Of a DNA stretch of 64,000 nucleotides, positions 9,146 to 17,568 are shown one piece after another. Source of the stretch: Nitrospira sp. Its GTDB lineage: Bacteria; Nitrospirota; Nitrospiria; Nitrospirales; Nitrospiraceae. The notes beneath the pieces were generated by a model. That model was not told where the DNA came from and ran no database searches. It worked only from the letters and a program-made list of their open reading frames with translations. The translations under genes and the position numbers were made by a program. Numbering within the stretch: position 1 is the stretch's first letter; each line of letters starts with the position of its first letter. The DNA lies in the NCBI GenBank assembly GCA_024998595.1, contig JACOEK010000002.1:186001-250000 (forward strand). Direction: 5' to 3'.

Positions 9146-9252
9146 GTGGGTGTCGACAGACGTGAGTCAGGGCAAGGCGCAGCCAGACCGACGCAGGCAA
9201 ATGAAATGGTTCTCTGACTCAGGACCTGAAAAGCGTTCCCGTCGATACCCAC
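9146..9252. promoter_or_regulatory. Nested inverted repeats upstream of the gene at 9266
   Basis: GTGGGTGTCGAC at 9146-9157 pairs with GTCGATACCCAC at 9241-9252 (12 positions, one G-U). Inside it TGAGTCAG (9163-9170) pairs with CTGACTCA (9214-9221). The result is a two-tier stem-loop of about 107 nt that ends 2 nt before the GGGAGA ribosome-binding site of the next gene. No T-run follows. It could be a leader controlling translation; function is inferred from position only. Confidence 0.45.
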
Positions 9253-9265
9253 TCGGGAGATCAAC

Positions 9266-9799
9266 GTGAACCGTCACCAGAAGACGATGTTCCTGCTCGC
9301 CGGGTTTGCGGCGCTGGCCGTGACGCTCTTTCTTGTCTGGTGTCCGCCGGCCGCCTGCCGCGCCCTCAATATTCACACCTATGCCTTTTCCTCCTTGAGT
9401 GACTATCGGCAATGGATGGAAAACGAGGAGGCGTTCTATTCGTTGCATCGGTCCCGCGCCGTGCGAATCGATTGCACAACCCTGCGCGACGAGGTCGTGG
9501 CGGCGCTCGAAACCGGGCGTCTGATATTAGGAGCCGGCAGGCCCAACGACCTTCAACACAGCGGAACCGGACAGGATACGGTCGAAGCCTGGCACCAGGG
9601 GCGCCTGTTGCATCTCACGAATAGAACCTTGGCCACAGATGACGAACAACAGGCCTGGGCCGCAAGGGTTCGGGCAACCGTCGCCGTGCAACAAGGGAAA
9701 GATCTGGCTTTCCTTTCCCGATTGTTTGGCGGCGTAGTCCTGCATGTGTCTCGCAAGCAGATTCCCATCGTGCTGTTCTCCGATCAGCCCTGCGTCTAA
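9266..9799 (+). CDS. Hypothetical exported or membrane-anchored protein
   Basis: A 177-residue protein I do not recognise. It begins with GTG, preceded by GGGAGA. Residues 8-28 are strongly hydrophobic (MFLLAGFAALAVTLFLVW) and are followed by CPPAACRA, so it is either a signal peptide or an N-terminal anchor. The remaining 145 residues are soluble and mixed alpha/beta, with no metal-binding or catalytic signature seen. Four cysteines (C26, C31, C70 and C176) could form disulfides in the periplasm. It lies after the pentapeptide-repeat gene and behind the unusual inverted-repeat leader. Confidence 0.7.
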   Translation: MNRHQKTMFLLAGFAALAVTLFLVWCPPAACRALNIHTYAFSSLSDYRQWMENEEAFYSLHRSRAVRIDCTTLRDEVVAALETGRLILGAGRPNDLQHSGTGQDTVEAWHQGRLLHLTNRTLATDDEQQAWAARVRATVAVQQGKDLAFLSRLFGGVVLHVSRKQIPIVLFSDQPCV

Positions 9800-10056
9800 C
9801 AGCTCCCGGATGTTCTTCCTGGCGCATCCGCTGACTCTGCGCCTCTCGCTTCATTGCCACAAACAACTGGCACAATGCCATCGTTCCACTAATCGCGTTG
9901 TGCATCAACGGCATGCGTGCTGAACACCATCCTTCCTCTCTGCTTCCTACTTAGGGCTGCGAACGGTCTGAACTAGGCACATTTCCAGGGTACCGGGAAA
10001 AGAAGGAGCGCAAAGATGAGGGAGGCACACATCCGCAGAGGCGAAGGGAGGATGCC

Positions 10057-10476
10057 ATGAATATGAAACGGACTTGTGGTCTGCTGACGTTGTTGGTTTG
10101 TTGCCTGGGGTGGCCGACCTACTCTCCCGCTGACTCTTCGCTTCCAAGTGAACCGGAAGATGAATTGCTCATTGAACAAACCTTCGATTCAGTTGTCGGA
10201 TTGCTGTTTCGCGACTACTCGCTACGGGGAAACGGCCATGTGGACTATCGCACGGCTCGTCACATCCTGGGAATTGCCTACGACGATCCTGCCTCAGGGG
10301 AACCGGATGTCGCTTCGCACCCCCTCTTTTACTGGTACGATCCCAATCAAGACGGCCAATGGGAATTATGGATCGATCGCGAAGAGGAAGGCCATCTCGT
10401 CGATGTCACGCGGTACGACTGGAGGCAGGGAGACGATTTGCTCACGCTCTACCCGGATCTGCGGAATCCCACATGA
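10057..10476 (+). CDS. Small exported protein with EF-hand-like acidic loop
   Basis: A 139-residue protein with a Sec signal peptide (MKRTCGLLTLLVCCLGWP). The mature part contains DPNQDGQWELWIDREE around residues 95-110, which resembles an EF-hand or dockerin calcium loop (D-x-N-x-D-G), and FRDYSLRGNGHVDYRTARHI, which could be a degenerate partner. Calcium binding is a guess from this pattern. A GGGAGGATGCC ribosome-binding site precedes the ATG at 10057. The family is not recognised. The gene ends 58 nt before the convergent kinase operon; no intrinsic terminator is evident between them. Confidence 0.7.
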   Translation: MNMKRTCGLLTLLVCCLGWPTYSPADSSLPSEPEDELLIEQTFDSVVGLLFRDYSLRGNGHVDYRTARHILGIAYDDPASGEPDVASHPLFYWYDPNQDGQWELWIDREEEGHLVDVTRYDWRQGDDLLTLYPDLRNPT

Positions 10477-10534
10477 CCATTCTGCTTCGGCTTACGTAGT
10501 CCGCTCCGGGATGGAACAGCGCCGAATTGAGTCC

Positions 10535-13474
10535 TTACGCCGGTCGGGCAGTTGAACGAATGGCCACCTGAATGGTTTCATGGAGCTGTTCAATTGCCGC
10601 GTCTTTGGCCAGGAAAGACACCGCCCCCGCTTCTCGCATGGCCGCTTCTATCTGCCAGTCATTGTGTACCGACAGCCCTATCACCAGTGCCTCAGGGCGC
10701 TCCACTTTGAGTCGCTTCGTCGCTTCGATTCCGTCCATGCCCGGCATATTAATATCCATGATGACGATGGTCGGCTGAAGGGACTTGGCAAGCAGCAGTG
10801 CCTGCGCTCCATTATTGGCCTCACCCACCACCTCGATATCGGGATATCCTTCCAGGACCGTTCGTACACCCTGGCGAAGCATGGCATGATCATCCACCAA
10901 CAGCACACGGGTTTTGGACGATTGAGGAGACTCCTGCCGGGACGATGCCGCCCCCCTCTCGGCCATGGCGGTCACCAAAGGGGGCTCAGGATCCCGCGGT
11001 AGCAAACGTGGTTTGTCAGGCTGTGATTGCACATCTGTCTGAATGGTCTCAACGGCGTAGGGAACGACCAGGGTAATCTTCGTCCCACGGCCGGGAGAAG
11101 ACTCGATGACCATGCGCCCGCCCAACGCTTCCATTCGTTCCCGGATACTGAAGAGACCGAACATGGGCGCGGCAACATTCGAGGTGCTCGCCTGATCAAA
11201 GCCGACGCCCTCATCACCGACACACAGATGGAGCATACCTTCCTCGAGCCACACCGAGATCGAGGCCTGTGTCGTCCCCGCATGCTTCGACACGTTGATC
11301 AGCAGTTCGCGGGCCGACTGGAAAATTAACACCGCCTGATCCTCGCGGACCGGCGCAAGATCCGCATCGCAGTGCACCGTGACCGTCATTTCGTGCCGGC
11401 GCATTTGCTCCGCCAGCCATTTGATCGCGACCACCAGTCCGAACTCACGGAGTACGGGTGGACTCAATTGCGCCACCAACGACCTGGTGTAGGTCAGCGC
11501 TTCATCCAGCATGTCATCCAATTCTTTCACCAGAGTGGTCGCCGGCCCGAGGTTCCCCCGTTTGGCTTGACTGAGCTTCATCCGACCAAACACCAGCAGC
11601 TGCGCCAGATAGTCGTGCAACTCACTCGCGAGACGTTGACGTTCACGTTGTTCAGTCAGCGTCAGGTCTGACGCCAATGCCCGTAGCCGAGTACGAGACA
11701 GCAGCAACTCCTGCGTCCGTTCCGACACGCGTTGTTCAAGTTCGGTCGTCCATTGCCGAGTTTGCTCTTGAACCTTTTTCCCCTCCGTGATGTCTCGTAG
11801 CAGCAGCGTGTACGTGACCGCGTCGTCCAGGTGGTTTTCGCTGATCGCCAGCTCCACGGGAAAAGTGGACTGGTCCTGCCGAACTCCCAGCATTTCGCGG
11901 CTGAGCCCCCTGACCCGCGAGTCGTTGAGCAGGTGGCTGATGCCGAGATCGCGTTTCTCCTCGGCGCCATATGGAGTCGGCATCAGCATCGTGATATTGC
12001 GATCGAGCAAGGCGTCGGAAGGATAGCCGAACAACCGCGCGACGGCTGGATTGACGCTATGGATCGTGCCCTGATCATCGATCGTGATGATGCCATCCTG
12101 AACACTTTCAACAATCGCCTTGAGCCGCATTTCGCTTTCACTCAAGGCGGACGCGACGCTGTGGCGTTCCCATGCCAAGGCCACCAAATGACAGAGTGTT
12201 TGAAAAAATCCGAGTTCTTCTTCGGTGAATCGGTCTCTCCGCCTCGTGCCGAATGAAAGGGTTCCCAGAACCTCTCCATTGTTGGCCTTCAAAGGATGGC
12301 AGGCATACGCGCGAGCACCCATCTCCCGGACAAATCTGCCGTGCGGATCCGTGGCAATCCTCTCGGCGTCGGCCACGACGGACGTCCCCGTCTCGACGAC
12401 CGTCCCACAAAAGGCCTGACCGGGATCGGGACTCTGAGCCTTCTCCGCCAACGCGTCGGGCACACCCAATCCGACCAGCAGGTGAAGCCCTCTCGTTTTA
12501 CTATCCACCAAAAAGCTCAGGCAGAGATCCACGTCGAGATGGGGCGCAACTTTCTCGTAAATGGCCTTGGTCCAGGCCGCACGATCGACGGGCATTTCCA
12601 AAATCATGCGGCTGATTTCCAGCAACAACGCCTGTTGATCTTTCCCACGGCGCAGAACGGCGTCCTGTTGTTTGCGGTGCGTGATGTCAAGAGCCGTACC
12701 CAGGATTTGCAACGGCTGGTCCTCCTCATCTCTGGAGAACACGACGTTACGGCAGAGAACCCAGCGCCATTCTTTCGATCGATGCTGAACCCGGCACTCG
12801 AATTCCAGCACCTGGCCATCCGCCTGGTCCGGCAATTGAGCCAGCTGAGCCATCACCAACGACCTGTCGTCCGGATGCACCCATTCCTGCAACGTTGCTC
12901 GTCCGACGAATTGCAATTCATCAGCGGCGTACCCCAGGGTGGCGCCGGAACGGGCATTGGTATAGAGATTGCGTTGTTCGCGCAGGTCGTACAGATACAC
13001 GGTGGAGGGAGCCGCATCGACGAGACTCTTGATGAATCGTTCGCGCTCCGTAAGTTCCTTGAGCAGAACCCGGCTCTCTTGCTCTCGATCGTAGAGCCGC
13101 AAGAGCGCCTTCGCCGTGCCGATCAACTCGGCGGCTTCGACTGGCTCGCTCAGATAGACATCCGCGCCGCCATCCAGTCCCCTGGCCCGTTCCTGGGGTC
13201 GCACGCACGAGGCGGAGACCTGCAGGACCATCATGTGCTCGGTCGCCGGGTTCTTCTTGATCAAGCGGCAGATTTCGAGGCCGCTGATATCCGGCAGTCC
13301 GATGTCGAGCAAGACCAAATGCGGGTGTTGCTCATGAATAAGCCGTAGCGTGTCCGCGCCGGTGGCAGCTTCTATCACTCGATAGCCCGCGCGCTCAAAG
13401 ATCCTGGTTTTGGCGTACCGGGCGCCCTCGTCATCATCGACGTTGAGAACGGTATGTTGGAAGGTGGTGCTCAC
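10535..13474 (-). CDS. Hybrid sensor histidine kinase REC-PAS-GAF-PAS-HisKA_3-HATPase-REC
   Basis: A 979-residue cytoplasmic signalling protein. The order is: receiver (about 5-125, acidic DDD at 13-15, phospho-acceptor D57 in LVLLDIGLPD); PAS/PAC (about 150-280); GAF (about 290-440); FixL-like PAS (HSVNPAVARLFGY, about 455-570); NarX/DegS-type HisKA_3 with the acceptor His in ASELHDYLAQL; HATPase (DEGVGFD); and a C-terminal NarL-like receiver (VIMDINMPGMDG) without a DNA-binding helix-turn-helix. The longer frame to 13600 overlaps the upstream kinase, so the GTG at 13474 is taken as start, 20 nt after that stop. It is the last gene of the stressosome operon and probably receives its signal. 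Confidence 0.85.
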   Translation of the reverse strand: MSTTFQHTVLNVDDDEGARYAKTRIFERAGYRVIEAATGADTLRLIHEQHPHLVLLDIGLPDISGLEICRLIKKNPATEHMMVLQVSASCVRPQERARGLDGGADVYLSEPVEAAELIGTAKALLRLYDREQESRVLLKELTERERFIKSLVDAAPSTVYLYDLREQRNLYTNARSGATLGYAADELQFVGRATLQEWVHPDDRSLVMAQLAQLPDQADGQVLEFECRVQHRSKEWRWVLCRNVVFSRDEEDQPLQILGTALDITHRKQQDAVLRRGKDQQALLLEISRMILEMPVDRAAWTKAIYEKVAPHLDVDLCLSFLVDSKTRGLHLLVGLGVPDALAEKAQSPDPGQAFCGTVVETGTSVVADAERIATDPHGRFVREMGARAYACHPLKANNGEVLGTLSFGTRRRDRFTEEELGFFQTLCHLVALAWERHSVASALSESEMRLKAIVESVQDGIITIDDQGTIHSVNPAVARLFGYPSDALLDRNITMLMPTPYGAEEKRDLGISHLLNDSRVRGLSREMLGVRQDQSTFPVELAISENHLDDAVTYTLLLRDITEGKKVQEQTRQWTTELEQRVSERTQELLLSRTRLRALASDLTLTEQRERQRLASELHDYLAQLLVFGRMKLSQAKRGNLGPATTLVKELDDMLDEALTYTRSLVAQLSPPVLREFGLVVAIKWLAEQMRRHEMTVTVHCDADLAPVREDQAVLIFQSARELLINVSKHAGTTQASISVWLEEGMLHLCVGDEGVGFDQASTSNVAAPMFGLFSIRERMEALGGRMVIESSPGRGTKITLVVPYAVETIQTDVQSQPDKPRLLPRDPEPPLVTAMAERGAASSRQESPQSSKTRVLLVDDHAMLRQGVRTVLEGYPDIEVVGEANNGAQALLLAKSLQPTIVIMDINMPGMDGIEATKRLKVERPEALVIGLSVHNDWQIEAAMREAGAVSFLAKDAAIEQLHETIQVAIRSTARPA

Positions 13475-13494
13475 AGTTGTACTCGACGCAACGA

Positions 13495-15672
13495 TTATCG
13501 CTCGTGATTGCGCGCGAACGTTTCGGGGATGAGCTCGCCGACGACCTGATTGATGGTCTCTTCCGACAACTCGTTTTTCATCACAATGCCCCGTGTACAT
13601 GGCTCCAGCAGCGTTCTGGCCTCGGTCGACAGTGCTTGAGAGGTCACAATGACGACCGGCGTCCCCGCCAACTTTTCAGAGGCAGCCAAATCCTGGAGGA
13701 ACTGCCATCCCGATCGTCCTGGCATATTGAGGTCGAGGAAGATCAGGTCCGGTCGAAGCTCCCGGCACATGCGGATCCCCTCCATCCCGTCGCCGGATTC
13801 GGTGACGTCGCAGTCGATATTCGAAAGGCACTTCCTGAGGATATAGCGAAATGCCTCCTCGTCGTCGATGATCATGATGCGCGGACGCTCAGCGATAGCT
13901 TGTTGAACCGTGGCCGCCCCTTTGGTCAAACGATCCAGTTCTGCCACCAAGACGGAGGCCTCGATCGGTTTGAGTTGATAGGCATCGGCGCCCAGCATGA
14001 ACGCCTTGCCCCGATCCTCGACGGTCGTGACGATGAGGATGGGAATCTCGCGGGTGCTCTCATCCGATTTCAAATGTGCCAGCCACTGCCAACTGTCTTC
14101 ACCGGATAACAGGAGATCCAGGACGATCGCCGCCGGCTTGACTTGCTGCAGGACCCGACGCGCTTCACGAAGTCCGCCGCTGACAAGCGCTTGATACCGG
14201 CTATTCCGCAGAAACTTGTCATAGATCAACCGCGTCTCGGGATGGTCCTCGACGATGAGGACGGGAAGACGCGCCGGGTCCAGCTCACGATCGGCCTCGC
14301 CGGCCGGCTTGAGCATGCTGTCCAGCGCCTTCTCGTGATAGAGCGGGATGGTCAACGTGAATACGGAGCCGCTGCCGACCTGACTCTCGACCGTCACCTG
14401 CCCGCCAAGCAGGACGGCCAGTTTTTTACACAGTGGGAGGCCCAACCCTGTGCCCTTGACCTTTCGTTGAATCGGGCTATCGAGCTGCGTGAATTCCTCG
14501 AAAATCCGGGATTGATCCTCCTGGCGAATGCCGATGCCGGTGTCAGCCACGGCGATGGCGATGTTTCGACGATCGGCATCGACGGACGCCGTGACGCGGA
14601 TCTCTCCCCGCTCCGTGAACTTGAGCGCATTCGAAACGAAGTTTCGCAGGATCTGCGACACCTTTCCCTCATCGGTATACAACGTCGGAAGATCCTCCGC
14701 CTCTTCGAAGTGGAGATTCACGGACGCACCGGACAGTAAAGGTTTCAGCATACCCCTGAGGGCACTGAACATGGTTTTGACTTCGAACTCGACCGGTCGC
14801 ACATCGACCTTGCCGGCTTCAATTTTTGCGAGATCCAACAGGTCGTTGACCAGTTCCAGCAGACTTTCAGCGGCCTTGCGGACAAATCGGACCTGCTTGT
14901 CTTGTTCAGAGGTTAGTTCTCCATCGGATCGATCCAATAGCAATCCGGACAGGGCGAGGATCGAACTCAACGGCGTTCGGAACTCGTGACTCATATTGGA
15001 CAAAAACCGCGTCTTCATGCTGTCCGCCCGCCTGAGGTGGTCGGCCTTTTCGTCCAACTCGGCGTAGAGCGCCACGACGCCACGATTGGTATCCTCAAGT
15101 TCCTGATTCATGCGAACGAGCTCGTCCTGGCGGAGGCGCAGTTCCTCGAGCGCGCGCAAGAGCTCATGGTTTTGCTGCCGCAACTCCTCCTGCGCATTCT
15201 GGGCAGGCGTTTGGATCAATTGATCCACGAGGCTCGACAGGTCTTTTCCAGCGAGCGTTCTGGCCCTGGGCGGGAACACTTTTTTTAAGAGCACCCTGGT
15301 GCCTTTCCCCGGCGCGCTTTCAATTTCGCATTGGTCCATCAAGCGTTTGGCGCCAATGAGACCCAGCCCCATCCCGGTATCAGATTGATACCGGCCCTCC
15401 AGAATTCGTTTGAGATCGGCGATACCCGGCCCGCTGTCCGTCACACGAATCAGCAACACCTGGGGAGCGGTCTGTCCCTCGATGAGGAATTCGACCGAGC
15501 CGTTCTTGGCATACCGAAAGGCATTCCGCGCAATTTCGGATACGGCGGTCGCGATGCGTGTCTGGTCTTGCGCGTCGAAGCCGATCAACCCGGCAATTTG
15601 CCTGGCCCGCTGACGAGCGGCCACGACATCGTCTTCATACTTTAGAGCGACATTGATGATCGCATAGCTCAT
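13495..15672 (-). CDS. RsbT-like ATPase fused to hybrid histidine kinase with two receivers
   Basis: A 725-residue protein. Residues 1-135 are an RsbT-like GHKL ATPase: SEIARN (N-box), DSGPGI at 79-84, TGMGLGL at 99-105 and KRLMDQ..SAPGKGT. A coiled coil follows (about 155-215). HisKA carries H229 in MSHEFRTPLSS, and a second HATPase has DTGIGI and GTGLGL (about 330-445). Two receivers end the protein, with D519 and D647 as acceptors. The N-terminal module resembles RsbT encoded three genes upstream, so the kinase could dock on the stressosome directly. 76 nt separate it from the RsbX-like gene, and the next kinase starts 20 nt later. No membrane segments are seen. Confidence 0.88.
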   Translation of the reverse strand: MSYAIINVALKYEDDVVAARQRARQIAGLIGFDAQDQTRIATAVSEIARNAFRYAKNGSVEFLIEGQTAPQVLLIRVTDSGPGIADLKRILEGRYQSDTGMGLGLIGAKRLMDQCEIESAPGKGTRVLLKKVFPPRARTLAGKDLSSLVDQLIQTPAQNAQEELRQQNHELLRALEELRLRQDELVRMNQELEDTNRGVVALYAELDEKADHLRRADSMKTRFLSNMSHEFRTPLSSILALSGLLLDRSDGELTSEQDKQVRFVRKAAESLLELVNDLLDLAKIEAGKVDVRPVEFEVKTMFSALRGMLKPLLSGASVNLHFEEAEDLPTLYTDEGKVSQILRNFVSNALKFTERGEIRVTASVDADRRNIAIAVADTGIGIRQEDQSRIFEEFTQLDSPIQRKVKGTGLGLPLCKKLAVLLGGQVTVESQVGSGSVFTLTIPLYHEKALDSMLKPAGEADRELDPARLPVLIVEDHPETRLIYDKFLRNSRYQALVSGGLREARRVLQQVKPAAIVLDLLLSGEDSWQWLAHLKSDESTREIPILIVTTVEDRGKAFMLGADAYQLKPIEASVLVAELDRLTKGAATVQQAIAERPRIMIIDDEEAFRYILRKCLSNIDCDVTESGDGMEGIRMCRELRPDLIFLDLNMPGRSGWQFLQDLAASEKLAGTPVVIVTSQALSTEARTLLEPCTRGIVMKNELSEETINQVVGELIPETFARNHER

Positions 15673-15748
15673 TGCGCGAGACCTTTCAGCACCGATCGCA
15701 TCCTGTCGTGCCCCTTCACGCCGGTCAGTTCAGAAATCGCCTGATGCC

Positions 15749-16780
15749 TCACGCATCCGCCGTCGATTTCTTGAGCACGACCACCGTCGTATCGTCCCGC
15801 CCCCGGGAAAAGTCGCGATAGAGCGTCGCGGCGATGAGACTGGGATCGCGAGCGGCCAGCCCGGTGTAGGGAGTGACGTCCCAATGGGTGTTAATCCCAT
15901 CTGAACACATCACCAGCATCGCGGAGTCGGACCAGGGATATTGAAACTCCGTCACGCGCCTGATCTGGTGGCCGAGGATGCCATTCTGCGACACCATGCT
16001 CCTGGAGCCCCCAGCCTGGCAGATGGACGCCATGATGTTTCCAATGCCGACAAATCTGACGATCGCGTGATCGTGGAGAATTTCTGCGATTCCCAGGGCG
16101 GCGCCCCTGGTGGGGCGAAGCGCACGATGCGCGAGATCAACCTGCTCAGTCAGGGAGGCACCCGCATGGGTGCGGATGGTCTCGACCGCGAGCTGCGCCG
16201 CCTGCGCGGCCAACGCTCCATGGCCTAACCCGTCTACCACCGCACACAGCGTGCGGTTTGCCGTGCACGCGGAATACCAGGCATCACCCGAAACCTGCTC
16301 ACCCGGAATGGCCTTCTGAATGACGCCGGTCCGTACGACTGGAACATGGCGGGCTGACGCCTCCCCATTCCAGATGCGGGCCACGAGACTGGTTCCCCGT
16401 CCAGGCAAGGAATGAATGTCGAATTCCGACGCCATCCGCACCATGGCGCCAAGACCGTTGCCGCTACTGCCGGCCGTCGAAGTCCCGTCTTTCAACGCGT
16501 GGCTCACATTCGCCATCCCGGGCCCTCGATCAATCGCCACGAGTTCAATGCCCTGCATCGTCTCCTGCGTCACGCTTCGAACAAATATTTCGCCGTCCAC
16601 GGCGTGTTTGATCAGGTTCGTACCCATCTCCGAGGCAATCACCGCACAGATGCCTGTCTTGGTTTCGTCCAACCCGATCCGCCCCGCGAATTCGACGGCC
16701 TTGCGGCGCGCCTCGGCCACTCGGCTGGATTCGCCGACCGGAATCTGACACTGATCGCCCTCCGCCTGCTCCTTGATCAT
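15749..16780 (-). CDS. RsbX-like PP2C phosphatase fused to RsbT/RsbW-type ATPase
   Basis: A 343-residue fusion. The N-terminal half (about 10-140) is a GHKL ATPase of the anti-sigma/switch-kinase class: SEMGTNL, DRGPGM and GNGLGAM. The C-terminal half (about 150-340) is a PP2C/SpoIIE-like phosphatase with metal-binding Asp residues in VVDGLGHG, CSDGI and RDDTTVVV, like RsbX, which dephosphorylates stressosome RsbR and RsbS. The start is the ATG at 16780, 7 nt after the rsbT stop with GGAAG upstream; the 8-codon extension to 16804 would overlap rsbT. In Bacillus RsbX is a lone phosphatase, so this fusion of antagonistic activities is notable. Confidence 0.85.
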   Translation of the reverse strand: MIKEQAEGDQCQIPVGESSRVAEARRKAVEFAGRIGLDETKTGICAVIASEMGTNLIKHAVDGEIFVRSVTQETMQGIELVAIDRGPGMANVSHALKDGTSTAGSSGNGLGAMVRMASEFDIHSLPGRGTSLVARIWNGEASARHVPVVRTGVIQKAIPGEQVSGDAWYSACTANRTLCAVVDGLGHGALAAQAAQLAVETIRTHAGASLTEQVDLAHRALRPTRGAALGIAEILHDHAIVRFVGIGNIMASICQAGGSRSMVSQNGILGHQIRRVTEFQYPWSDSAMLVMCSDGINTHWDVTPYTGLAARDPSLIAATLYRDFSRGRDDTTVVVLKKSTADA

Positions 16781-16787
16781 CGGCCGC

Positions 16788-17192
16788 TCACTTCCACCGC
16801 GCAATCATGACTGTCGTCCCCTTGCCCACCTCAGATTGGATGTCGAAGTCGTTCACGAGACGCTTTGACCCGCTCAGCCCCAACCCCATGCCGCTGCCGG
16901 TGGTAAATCCGTCCTGTAACGCCTTTGCAAGGTCGGGGATCCCAGGCCCCTGATCGGTGAACGTCAGTCGTACACCTCGGCGGGGACCTTCTTGAACCGC
17001 TTGAATCCGCACTTCTCCGCCACGGCCATACTCCAGCGTATTGCGAGCCAGTTCACTGGCAGCGGTGACGATCTTCGTCTGATCGACGAGGGAGAAGGTT
17101 TGCATGAGCGCCCACTCCCTGGTGACTTGACGGACCTTCACGATGTCATCCGAAGAGCGGATGGGAAAGATCTCATCCCGCAACGTGGCCAT
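16788..17192 (-). CDS. rsbT: RsbT switch kinase
   Basis: A 134-residue GHKL serine/threonine kinase. It has the N-box SELARNT, G1 box DQGPGI and G2 box GSGMGLGLSGSKRL, followed by SEVGKGTTV. RsbT phosphorylates RsbS and RsbR in the stressosome and is then released to activate its target. The ATG at 17192 lies inside the end of rsbS (20-nt overlap). The 50-codon upstream extension of the frame was discarded because it is basic, Trp-rich and runs over rsbS. The length matches Bacillus RsbT (133 residues). Neither rsbU nor a sigma factor is nearby, so the usual downstream partner is missing from this locus. Confidence 0.92.
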   Translation of the reverse strand: MATLRDEIFPIRSSDDIVKVRQVTREWALMQTFSLVDQTKIVTAASELARNTLEYGRGGEVRIQAVQEGPRRGVRLTFTDQGPGIPDLAKALQDGFTTGSGMGLGLSGSKRLVNDFDIQSEVGKGTTVMIARWK

Positions 17193-17568
17193 TCGCTGTA
17201 GCTCTCTGTTCAATACACCCTTTGAGCAGTTCGACTCCCTTATCGACATTGAGCGCCGTGCGCACACCCGGCAACGAGAGCCCCAGTTCCACCAGCGTAA
17301 TAGCCACGGCCGGACGCATCCCAACGACCACCGTCTCCGCATCCAGCACCCGCGCCATGCTGGCGATGTTGCCGATCATGCGACCGATGAACGAGTCCAC
17401 GATCTCGAGGGACGAAATGTCGATGAGGACTCCATGAGCGTGGTCCTTGACGATCCGGCCGGTCAAATCATCTTGCAGCGTCATCGCCAGACGATCGTGC
17501 ATATCGACCTGCACGGTGACCAGGAGGAAATTCCCCATCTTTAAAATCGGGATCCTCTCCATGGTCAT
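17173..17568 (-). CDS. rsbS: RsbS stressosome scaffold (STAS domain)
   Basis: A 131-residue single STAS-domain protein. The phosphorylatable serine is S59 in VDSFIGR, at the same residue number as in Bacillus RsbS. It co-assembles with RsbR into the stressosome and holds RsbT until phosphorylated. LIDISSLEIVDSF and GMRPAVAITLVELGL are the characteristic strands and helix. The start ATG overlaps the rsbR stop by 4 nt (ATGA), and its own end overlaps rsbT, so translation of the three is coupled. Confidence 0.93.
   Translation of the reverse strand: MTMERIPILKMGNFLLVTVQVDMHDRLAMTLQDDLTGRIVKDHAHGVLIDISSLEIVDSFIGRMIGNIASMARVLDAETVVVGMRPAVAITLVELGLSLPGVRTALNVDKGVELLKGCIEQRATANGHVAG

Noticed and set aside
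12296-13348. 350-codon open frame on the plus strand opposite the hybrid kinase
   Set aside because: It is the antisense of a strongly conserved kinase, lacks a ribosome-binding site and has no recognisable domain.
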